NCBI RefSeq assembly: GCF_963678795.1
Contig: NZ_OY787453.1
Coordinates: 1,798,001-1,862,000 of the forward strand
Reading direction: 5' to 3'
Length of the DNA: 64,000 nucleotides
Source of the DNA: an uncultured Methanoregula sp.
GTDB taxonomy: Archaea; Halobacteriota; Methanomicrobia; Methanomicrobiales; Methanospirillaceae
Part shown: positions 25,144-37,100 of the stretch, piece after piece
Position numbering within the stretch: the first letter of the stretch is position 1
Layout: the number at the start of each line of letters is the position of its first letter
The notes under the pieces: model-generated
Told to the model about the DNA's origin: nothing
The model's input: the letters and a program-made list of their open reading frames with translations, nothing else
Databases searched by the model: none
Position numbers and translations under genes: made by a program

Positions 25144-28100
25144 TCAATCATAATCGCGGAAGAGTGCCGGGTTCTGTCTCCGGATCCACCAGCGCCGGAC
25201 CAGGTACCCGCCCCCGATGAGCAGCACCACTGCTACGATGCCGATGATAATGGGTATGACCGGGAAGGCGGATTCCAGCTGAGCCGGGACAGCGGTAGTG
25301 GTTGTAGTGACAGGCCCGGTCTTTGTCCGGGACGGTGTTACACGCGAGGTCCCGGTTGTCTGAACCGGTGCCCCGTACGTGTGAACGGTTTTTACCGATG
25401 TGTTCTGTGCACTGACAGAATTGTTGAGCTGCCCGGTGATGGCAAACCGCGAGAACCCGGATCCCAGGGCTGTATAATAAGCCCGTCCGTCCTTGACGGT
25501 GTCGAGAGTGGTGGGAAGGGCCTCCCAGGTCTTGCCACTGTTGTGGTAGAGAACAATATCATCAGGGACAAGGTTATGCTCGGTGATCCAGGACAGTGGC
25601 ACAAAGAAATTGATCCTGGTATCAGTAATCTCGGTGAACCGCGCCGGCGAGATATCGGCATACTCGTATACGATGCCGGGCGGCGGGGATATGCCGGTAC
25701 CGGGACCAGACACTTCGGTAGCGGTCACGATCATGTCCCTGACTTCAACTCCGGTCACATCGATGCTGATGATAGAGGTACGACCGATCTGGCCGACGTT
25801 CACTGAAACGGTGGACAGCGGCTGCTGCAGCGGGGCTTTCATGGCCTGCTGTTCTGAGGATTTCGACGATGGCCATCCGTCTCCGCCATTCGGTGTGACG
25901 GTTGGCACCGTAGTCGGTACCGGGGGTGTAGTTACACCCCCAAGCCCGAACGTCGAAAGAGTATCCGCCTGCGCCGTGAAGTAATCGGTGGTGCCGTCGC
26001 CGCCGATATACGTTGTCAGCAGGACTTCAGGTATGCCGGTATCAGGGATGTGGAAGATCCGGATTGCACCGGTCCCGCCGTGGGCCAGCACCCAGGTATG
26101 GCTCGCGGAGAGGTTGATGTAGATCGGATGCGAGCCGGACAGGTTGGCATTGAACGCGTCATCCCCGGTCACGAACAGTGTATAGCCGAGATCGAGCTGT
26201 TTGCCGGGCACGGTCTGCTGGAACAGGTTCTGGATCGTCGCGTTCGCTCCCGGGACAATATCCCGGCCGAATGCCGCCCCTTTTACGAGAGTCGACTGTT
26301 CAAGAGTGAACTGGGACTCGGCAGTCCCTACACCGATGAGGACTTCAGTATACGGCAGGGTTGTCATTGAAACATGGTTGACCTGATCGGCATAGATATA
26401 CGCGGAGTTGTTACTGACGTTGGTTCCGGTCACCACAATACGGTGCCAGCCGACCGGCTGGTAATCCACGATGCTCGTCGACAGGTTGCTGACCGTGCCT
26501 CCCGAATTCCGGACATCCGTGATGTTGAACAGGAAGTCATTGTTCGTGGTGTTCATCAGGGTTACCCCGTGATATACCGCGGGGCTCTGGTTGACCGGGG
26601 TCGTAACCGAGATAACCCGGCTCTGGGTCTTTGTTCCGGTTCCGATCGCGTTGGTAGCCGAGAGGCTCACGTCATAGATTCCGATGACCGTATAAGTATG
26701 GGACGGGTTCTGCGCTGTGCCGGCAGATCCATCGCCGAAATTCCAGTTCCAGCTGGTCGGGCTGTTGGTCGAGGTGTCAGTGAATGCCACCGTCAGGGGA
26801 CCTACACCGGTCACCGGAGTGAGCGTGAAATCGGCGGCCGGGACCGGGCCAGGAGAAGCCGACGTGAACACGACCGAAGCATTGGTCCCCGTCTGACCGT
26901 CAGGGTTCGTCACTGCCACCGTCCAGGCGCCAACTATGACATTCGCCGGGATCGTGCCGGTCAACGATGTCGACGACGAACGGACAACAGCGGTCAGCGG
27001 AATGTTACTGAACCCGGCACGCGTCAGGTTGACAATTGGAGTCGTCACGTTGAACTCCCGGCCAGTTATGGTCACGACAGTCGCCGTTGTGTTGAGACCC
27101 GTTACCGGACTGATGCCGATCACGACCGGCGCCGGAACCGGTGCATACACGGTATACCCGTTCTCAAGCGACCCTTCCTGCTTGTCCGGGTTCACCACAA
27201 ACACGTTCCACACGCCGGATACTACTCCGGCCGGGACCGTCCCGGTGATTGATGTTGCTGAAGTCTTGCTCACATCACTCAACGACACATTACTGAATCC
27301 TGCCCGGTTCAGTCTCACCTCAGACCCGGTTGTCGTGTTGAACCCGCTCCCGGTTATTGTCACTGCCGTAGTCGTCGAGTTCACTCCGGTCGGTGGAGTG
27401 ATTCCTGTCACTACTGGTGCCGGGATGAGCGCAGTCACCGTGAAGCCGTTCGATAACGACCCTTCCTGCTTATCCGGGTTCACTACGAACACGTTCCATA
27501 CGCCGGATACTACTCCGGCCGGCACTGTCGCCGTGAGACTCGTAGACGATGTCTTGCTGACATCACTCAGCGTGATATTCGCAAACCCGGCACGGTTCAG
27601 TTTTACATCAGACCCAACCGTCGTGTTGAACCCGGTCCCGGTTATTGTCACTGCCGTAGTCGTCGAGTTCATTCCGGTCGGTGGAGCGATTCCGGTCACT
27701 ACCGGCGCCGGGATGGGCGAAGTCACCGTGAAACCGTTCGCAAGCGATCCTTCCTGCTTGTCCGGGTTCACTACGAACACGTTCCATACACCGGATACTA
27801 CTCCGGCCGGGACTGTCGCCGTGAGACTCGTAGATGATGTCTTGCTCACATCACTCAGCGTTACGTTCGCAAACCCGGCACGGTTCAGTCTTACATCAGA
27901 CCCGACTGTCGTGTTGAACCCGGTCCCGGTTATCGTCACTGAGGTAGTCGTCGAGTTCACTCCGGTCGGTGGAGTGATTCCGGTCACTACCGGCGCCGGG
28001 ATGGGCGCAGTAACCGTGAACCCGTTCGCAAGCGATCCTTCCTGCTTATCCGGGTTCACTACGAACACGTTCCATACACCGGATACTACTCCGGCCGGGA

Positions 28101-31100
28101 CCGTCCCGGTAATTGATGTTGTTGAAGTCTTGCTAACATCCGTCAGGGTTACGTTCGTAAACCCGGCACGGGTCAGTCTTACATCAGATCCGGTTGTCGT
28201 GTTGAACCCGGTCCCGGTTATCGTCACGGCCGTGGTTGTCGTGTTCACTCCGGTCGGAGGAGTGATTCCGGTTACCACTGGTGCCGGGATGGGCGCAGTC
28301 ACATTGAACATTACCGAGGCATTGACCGCCTCCTGGTGGTCCGGGTTGATGATCACGACGTTCCAGGTCCCGGGAATAATTCCTTCCGGTACTACCCGGG
28401 TCAGGATTGTCAGGGTCGGGGGCGATGCCAGGACTTCCGTCAGCGTTATGTTGGCATAGCCGGACCGCGTAAGATTCACGGTCGGTTCAATGGTTGTATT
28501 GAACCCGGTACCGGTTATGGTGACCAGGGTTGTCGAGGTATTGAGCCCGTATGACGGTTCAATGGAGAGGAGTCTGGGCGCCGGGGCAGGTACCGTTGCC
28601 GTGAAGGTCACCGAGGCATTCGTCCCTTCCTGCTTGTCCGGATTCACCACAAACACATTCCATACGCCGGATACTACTCCGGCCGGCACTGTACCGGTAA
28701 TTGATGTTGATGAGGTCTTGCTCACATCACTCAATGTCACGTTCGTAAACCCGGTACGGGTCAGTCTTACATCAGACCCGACCGTCGTGTTGAACCCGGC
28801 GCCCGTCACCGTCACTGCCGTGGTTGTCGAGTTCATGCCGGTTGACGGGATGATGCCGGTTACCGCAGGTGCCGGAATGGGCGCAGTCACCGCAAACCCG
28901 TTTGTTAATGCCGCACTCTGGCCGTCCGGGTTGGTAACAACAATATTGTAAGACCCGGCAATCGCACCCGTGAGATTGACCGAGCAGGTGATCTGTGCCG
29001 GGGAGACAATATTCACACCGGTTCCCGGGATCAACCCGACATCCACGATCTCAAGTGCATTGTCCCAGAGGGTGCTCGCCACGTAAGCATACCTGCCGGA
29101 GACAAAGACGCTCCGCGGGTCCTGCAGGAGTGCACTGCCACCGGTTACGAGACTGCCCGCATGTTTGGGATCTGCAGAGTTCGTCACGTCCACGATCTCC
29201 AGCGCCTGGCTTTTCTCGCTGGCGATATACGCGTTATTGCCGGAGACAAAGATGCTCATCGGGCTGTCAAGGAGTGCTCCCCCGGCCCCATTTGCAAGAC
29301 TACCCGCATGTTTGGGATCTGCAGGGTTTGTCACATTCACGATCTCAAGTGAATTACCGTTCTCGCTCACGACATACGCATAATTGCCCGCAACAAATAT
29401 GCCCCGGGGATCGTTGAGAAGTACACTGCCACCGTTCATGAGCTTGCCCTTGTGGACAGGACCGCTCTTGTTGGTCACATCCACGATCTCGAGCGCCTGG
29501 CTCCCGCCACTGGCAACATACGCGTAATTGCCTGCGACCTTCACATCCGCTGCTCCGATAAGGGCTGCCCCCCCGGTCGTTCCGGAGAGCAGGCCCTCGT
29601 GCCGGGGCGATGCCGGGTCGGTCACGTTCACGATCTCAAGAGCGTCGTAGTTCGAATCCGATACATATGCATAATTACCGGAAACGAAGACGCTTGCCGG
29701 ATAAAGCAGGGCGGCTCCCCCTTCGCCATTCGTGATCTTCCCTTTGTGCCGGGGAGATGCCGGGTCTGATATGTCGACAATCTCCAGCGCCTGGCTGCCG
29801 GTTGTCGTCACATATGCGTAATTGCCCGAGACAAAGACACTAATCGGGTTGTTCAGAGCAGCGCCATCCTGCCCGTTCACGATCTTTCCTTTGTGCCGGG
29901 GCAAGGCCGGGTCCGTCACGTCAACAATTTCAAGCGCATTGCTGGCATAGCTTGCCACATAGGCATAATCGCCGGCAACATAGACGCTCCGTGCAGCGTC
30001 CAGCATGGCCCCGCCGGTCCCGTTCGTGATGCTTCCTTTATGCACGGGATGTGCCGTTACCGGTGTGAAAAACACGGAAGCACCGGACTGGAAATTCGTT
30101 CCCGCCAGGTTGGTGATACTGATACTTGACGTGTTGAGACCGGTTGACGGGGTGATCCCGGTAACCGTGGGTGCCGGGACAGGTGCTGATACCGTGAACC
30201 CGTTTGCAAGAGCACCTTCCTGCAGGTCAGGATTCACCACATAGACGTTCCAGACGCCGGAAATTACCTTGTCCGGGACGATAGCGGCGAGAGATGTCGG
30301 TGATGCAACGGTCACACTGGTCAGCGTCACGTTTGAAAAACCGGCCCGGTTCAGCCGGACGGCAGGAACTGTTGTCGTGTTGAACCCGGTTCCCGTCACA
30401 GTCACGGATGTTGTTGTCGTGTTGGGACCAGTTGACGGGGTTATCCGGGTAACCGTGGGGGCCGGTGAAGGTGCAGTTACCGCAAAAGTCACCGAGGCAT
30501 TGGTGGCTTCCCGTCCGTCCGGGTTGATTACCGTCATATTCCATACGCCGGCAACCAGGTGTTCCGGCACGACGGCTGCAAAGGAAGTACTCGAACTGAT
30601 GCTGCCGGGAAGGGTAATATTACTGTACCCGGACCGGCTCAGGTTGACCGCAGGTGCGGTTGTGGTGTTGAACCCGGTTCCGGTTATCACGATCTCGGTA
30701 ACCGTTGTATTGAAACCGGTTACCGGGCTGACAGACAGCAGCATGGGCGCCGGGGCCGGGGCTGTGACCGTGAAGGTCACGGACGCATTGGTCCCGTTCC
30801 GGCCATCCGGGTTCACCACGGTAACGTTCCAGGGACCGGCAACAATGCCGGCCGGTATAGTCCCGCTCAGGAGAGTTGCCGAGGCGGCGCTCACACCGGT
30901 CAGGGGCACGGTTGCATAGCCGGCCCGGCTCAGGTTCACAGCCGGGGCAGGACTCATGATGAACCCGGAACCGGTTATTGTCACAGATGTTGCAGTGGTG
31001 TTAAGACCGGATGACGGGAGTATGCCTAAGAGGACCGGTGCCGAAGCTGAAACGTTGATGAACGTTACCTGGCTCGACACGTTGAACCCGTTCGCATTCG

Positions 31101-34100
31101 TAGCGTTCAGCTTGATCGAGAAGTTTCCCGCTCCAAATACCGAGCTTGGACTTTGGGCAGTGCTGAACGTGAACTGCGTATTGTTGCCCATCACATTTGT
31201 CGCGTTCCAGATCCAGGCTGTCGGCGTGTTCGTGGACATATCCGTGAACTGGACCGTCAATGGGGCAGTCCCGGCTGTTGTGTTGACCGTGAACCCCGAT
31301 ACCGGCGCCGGAACTTGCGGGCTCACGTTCACCCAGAGGGTCTGGTAGGATACATTCTTTCCACCTGAATTAACGGCCGTCAGGTTGACACTCCAGTTCC
31401 CGGTCCAGAACGTATCTCTCGCGTTCTGGGATGTGTTGAAGACCGTCCATGAAGGAGAGGTCAGGTTGCTCCGGGCCCATGACCACGATGCCGGGGAATT
31501 CGTTGACATGTCCGTGAACTGTAGCACGAACGGGGTTGTGCCTTCCCACCCCGGCGAAGAAGTGTTGACTGCTATGGATATGTTTGTGGAACCAAAACCC
31601 GCCACGGGAGCCGGGCTCTTTCTGAACTCAAGGCGCGCTCCGAGAGCCTCATGCGAAAACGACGCATAGTTATCCACAACCAGACTCCCGTCACCTGCGC
31701 CCCCCTTATCATACCAGGCGCCGCCAGAAAACAGAATATTCGGGGTGGCAGTAACAGATGTCGGAGACCAATACTTATCCGACAAATAGGTGGTTTCTGA
31801 ACCTGCTCCACCCGTTTGTGACGGCAGGAATAACGGTCGGGCAATATCCGTGTTCAATAAATTCGTCTGGTATTCACCATTGGAAGTGTCGGTGACGAGC
31901 ACAAGTCCTCCGACAGACTGGCGGTCGTTTTCATCTAATAAATCTTTAAAAATGGTATTCTGACCGGTCAGTCCCAATCCGGTTGCGTTGATTACATTCG
32001 TAGTCCCAGGTGTCTTAAATGCATTGAATCCGTCCTGGAACTGCCAGACATTGCCCCACAGGTTTTCTATACCCCGATAGGATACAGGAGTGTAACCATT
32101 TGTACCGGTCCCGCTACCTGTTGCATTTATTGTGAAGATTGCGTTGTTGATGCCGTCCGCTCCACTGGCTGAGGCGGCACCAGTATCGACAATTCCCCTC
32201 GATCCCGTCCATGCGACCTGGCTGTTTAAGGTAACCATCTCGGTGTAGAACAGTTGCCGTAACGCGGATAATGTCCAGATGTTGGTTATACCCCAACCGG
32301 CACCTTTGTTTTCAGCATACGTTCGTGCGGTACCGAGCGTAATTGACACAGCCGGTACTTTTCCGGTTGCACTTTGTAATGTATTGCCAACCAGATTTGC
32401 ATCGAATCTTCCCACGTAATAGTAGGGCGCCGGTGTGCCTGCATCGGTTCCGACACCCCGCTGGTTGAACATCGGCGCTACCGTGTAATGGAGAGCATCC
32501 TGCGGAACAGGCGATATCCAGTACGAGAGATTCCCGTTGGCATAGGTGCTGCAGGTGTAAAACCGCGGGATCTCTACCATGACATCCCCGTATGTGCCGG
32601 ACAAATCCAAACCATCCCCACGGTTGTTGGTACCGTAGAGAACCGGTGTTGAGTTGCTTGCATTCACCACAACCGTTTTCATACCGCTCCACGGCAGATG
32701 GGTATTGAACCAGTCCCCGGTCGCGTTCGGAATTACCGTCCCGTCCGAGTCGATCTGGTACAATCGTGGTGATGAATCCGAAGTGTTCCACCGGAATCCG
32801 ATAACACCGTCGATCGGGGCACCCCTGTAGGTGTACGATGTCGCAGTTGTGCCCGCGGGGGTCGTGACCAGGACCGTAACCGGCCCGGCTCCGGCGGAAC
32901 CAGCTGGCGCGGTCATGTTGATGGCAGTTGCAGTGTTGGCGTTGATGCTTGCCGCTGTGCCACCGAATGTTACCGAAGTCGCCCCCGCCAAGTTCGTACC
33001 GGTGATGTTGACCAGTGTACCAGCAGCTAACGGGCCGGAACCCGGCGAGATGGCGGTGATGGTCAGCGTCGATCCCGAAACGTTAACAAACGTGGTCTGG
33101 CTCGATACATTGAAGCCGTTCACGTTTGTGGCATTCAGCTTGATCGAGTAGTTGCCCGCCCCGAATACCGAGGTCGGGCTCTGAAGGGTACTGAACGTGA
33201 ACTGCGTATTGTTGCCCATCACATTTGTCGCGTTCCAGATCCAGGCTGTCGGCGTGTTCGTGGACATATCCGTGAACTGGACCGTCAATGGGGCAGTCCC
33301 GGCTGTTGTGTTGACCGTGAACCCCGATACCGGCGCCGGAACTTGCGGGCTCACGTTCACCCAGAGGGTCTGGTAGGATACATTCTTTCCACCTGAATTA
33401 ACGGCCGTCAGGTTGACACTCCAGTTCCCGGTCCAGAACGTATCTCTCGCGTTCTGGGATGTGTTGAAGACCGTCCATGAAGGAGAGGTCAGGTTGCTCC
33501 GGGCCCATGACCACGATGCCGGGGAGTTCGTGGACATGTCCGTGAACTGCATAACAAACGGGGTTGTGCCTGCCCACCCCTGCGAAGAAGTGTTGGTTGC
33601 CAGGGATATGTTTGTGGAACCAAAACCCGCCACGGGCGCCGGGCTCTTTCTGAACTCAAGGCGGGCGCCAACACCGTTATCGGCATATGATGATGTTCCA
33701 TATAGATACAATTCGTCGATCCCCGCGTCCCCTCCGAAATTCCATTGGCCACCTGACCACAGGATATTTGGAGTGAGATCGGCATAATAATTAAACATAT
33801 AATAATCCGATAAATACGTGTTTTGTGAACCGCCAACTTCTGACGGCAGGAACAACGGTCTGGCACTATCCTTGCTGACCCAATTCTTCTGATAGCCCAT
33901 TGTATTACCGGCGAGTGATCCGACCGATTGCACGTCGTTAGCGTTCATCGGTATTTGAAATGTTGTACTCTGACCGGTCAGTCCTAATCCGGTTGCGTTG
34001 ATAACACTCGTATCTGTTTTTGTTGCGGTAATCCCGTCCTGGAACTGAGCCACATTACCCCACAGGTTTTCAATACCCCGGTAGGAAACCGGCGTCTTAC

Positions 34101-37100
34101 CATTTGTACCCGTCCCATTGCCGGTGGCATTAATTGCATAGATTGCTGTGTTGATACCATCTGCTCCACTGTTTAATTTGTCACCCGCATCGACAATTCC
34201 TCGCGATCCCGCCCATGCAGTCTGACTGTTCAAGGTAGCCATTTCGGTATAGAACAGTTGGCGGATCCCGGAGTATGTCCAGATGTTGGTTACACCCCAC
34301 CCGGCTCCTTTGTTTTCCGCATACGTTCTTTGGGTACCGGCATTCAGCGATACCGCCGCTGTCTTTCCGGTTGCGCTTTGGAATTTTGTTCCTGCCAGGT
34401 TTGCATCGTATCTTCCCACATAAATGTAGGGTGCAGGGGTGCCTGCATCGGTTCCGACACCCCGCTGGTTGAACATCGGGTGTACGGTATAATGAAGAGC
34501 CTCCTGGGGAACGGGGGATATCCAGTACGAGATATTCCCGTTGGCATAGGTGCTGCAGGTGTAAAACCACGGGATCTCTACCATGACATCCCCGTATGTG
34601 CCGGACAAATCCAAACCATCCCCACGGGTGTTGGTACCGTAGAGAATTGGAGTGGAGTTGCTTGCATTCACCACAACGGTTCTCATACCGCTCCACGGCA
34701 GATGGGTATTGAACCAGTCCCCGGTCGCATTTGGAATTACCGTCCCGTCCGAGTCGATCTGGTACAATCGTGGTGATGAATCCGATGTGTTCCACCGGAA
34801 TCCGATAACACCGTCGATCGGGGCACCCCTGTAGGTGTACGATGTCGTAGCTGTGCCGGCAGGGGTCGTAACCAGGACAGTAACCGGCCCGGCTCCGGCG
34901 GAACCAGCTGGCGCGGTCATGTTGATGGCAGTTGCAGTGTTGGCGTTGATGGTTGCCACTATGCCACCGAATGTTACCGAAGTTGCCCCCGCCAGGTTCG
35001 TGCCGGTGATGTTGACCAGAGTGCCGGCAGCTAACGGGCCGGAACCCGGCGAGATGGCGGTGATGGTCAGGGTCGATCCCGACACATTGACAAATGTTAC
35101 CTGGCCCGAAACGTTGGACCCGAACGAGTTCGTTGCATTCAGTTTGATGGAATAATTGCCAGCACCAAAAACCGACAACGGGTTCTGGGCCGTGCTGAAC
35201 GTGAACGGGGTGTTGTTGCCCACAACGTTTGTTGCGTTCCACTGCCAGCCGGTCGGGGTGTTCGAGGACGTATCCATGAACTGGACGGAGATGGGCGCGC
35301 TCCCGCTTGTCGGGGTCGCGCTGAAACCGGCTATGGGAACGGGGGCAAAGATATAGGCCTGGCCCGCATTGGTATATCCCCCGGATGTAGCATAGTTATC
35401 CCCGACCACGATCGTACCATTGGAAATGCCGACCGATTGACCGAAGTGGCCACTCCCTGTAGAATTAAGAGCCGCTACCTGACCCCATTGGTTCAATCCT
35501 CCCTGGTCCTTCTGAAAGACATAGGCCTTGCCCACATTTGCAGTATAATATGCCCCGATTACGGCTATGTCATTGGAAATGCCGGCCGAATTGCCGAAGT
35601 AGGAACTCCCTGAAGCACTGAGAATCGCTACCTGACCCCATTGGTTCAATCCCCCCTGATCCTTCCGGAAAATATAGGCCTTGCCCCCGGATCCAGTAGA
35701 ATATGCCCCGACAACGGCCGTGTCATTGGAGATGCTGGCCGACTGGCCGAAGTAGGCATTCGCAGCGGCATCTGAAGCAGTGAGAGCCGCTACCTGACCC
35801 CAGTGGTTCAGCCCTCCCTGGTCCTTTCGGAAGATATACGCCTTGCCCGCAGTGGTATATGTTCCGACCGTAGCATAATTTTCCCCGACTACGGCCGTAT
35901 CATTGGAAAGACTGACTGACCAGCCGAAAAAGTTACCCGCGGCCGGTACTGTAGCATTGAGAGCCGCTACCTGACCCCAGTGGTTCAGCCCTCCCTGGTC
36001 CTTCCGGAAGATATACGCCTTGCCCGCAGTGGTATATCCCCCGGCTGTAGCACTACGTGCCCCGACTATGGCCGTGTCATTGGAAATGCCGACCGAATAG
36101 CCGAAGTAGGCTCTCAGGCCCGGGTCTGAAGCATTGAGAGCCACTACCTGACCCCAGTGGTTCAGCCCTCCCTGGTCCTTCCGGAAGACATACGCCTTGC
36201 CCGCCTGGATCTGGGTCGATTGAGCATACATTGCCCCGACTATGGCCGTGTCATTGGAGATGCCAACCGATTGGCCGAAATAGTTATTCGCGGCAGGTAC
36301 TGTAGCATTGAGAACCGCTACCTGACCCCAGTGGTTCAGTCCCCCCTGGTCCTTCTGAAAGATATATGCCTTGCCCGCTTGGGCATATGTTCCGACCGTA
36401 GCATAATATTCCCCGACTACGACTGTGTCATTGGAAATAGCGGCTGACCAGCCGAAGTAGGCACTTGAAGATGGCACAGAAGCCGAGAGAGTGGTAACCT
36501 GGGTCCAGGTCGGGTCTATGGTCACCGGGTACACTGCGTCCCGGTCGTCAACCTGCCAGGTAAGCCGGGTGCCGTCAAGGATCATTGCGGCCGGAAGCGT
36601 CCTGCCGGTTGCATCATACGCCCTGAGACCCGAGTACCTGATAACCGAGCCGTTCCGGTCCGAGAAGACGAGCGTCTGGCCATTCATCGCAGGCGTGAGC
36701 GTGCCGGAGAGATCGAACGCAGCCCGGAGATTTCCCGTACCTTCCGGGCGGCTCGTGATGGTCATGCCCTGCTCGATCCCTGCATTGCCGTTGATGTACC
36801 ATTCCGTTCCTGCGCCCCGGGCAATTTCAAGCCGCGTCCCTTCGGCATGGATTTTCCCGGCAGGGATATTCGTGATACCCGGGTCCCGCCCGATCCCCGC
36901 GAGCTGCATACCGGCCGAACCCCGGTTGCCGGTAATTATGATGCCACCGGTGTCCGTAGTCCCAAATGCCATGTTCTGGTTGTAATTTTTCGCTGTCCAT
37001 GCCCCGGACCGGTCATCGTACCGGAATGCAGCAAGCGATGTCTGGACGCTCTTCTCAAGCGAGCCCATCCCATCGGGACTGATCCCGTTCAGGTACTTTT

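Noticed and set aside
26936-28459. Long plus-strand frame of about 500 codons opposite the giant gene
   Set aside because: It is the reverse complement of the tandem IPT repeats; its own repeats follow from them, and the minus strand has recognised domains.
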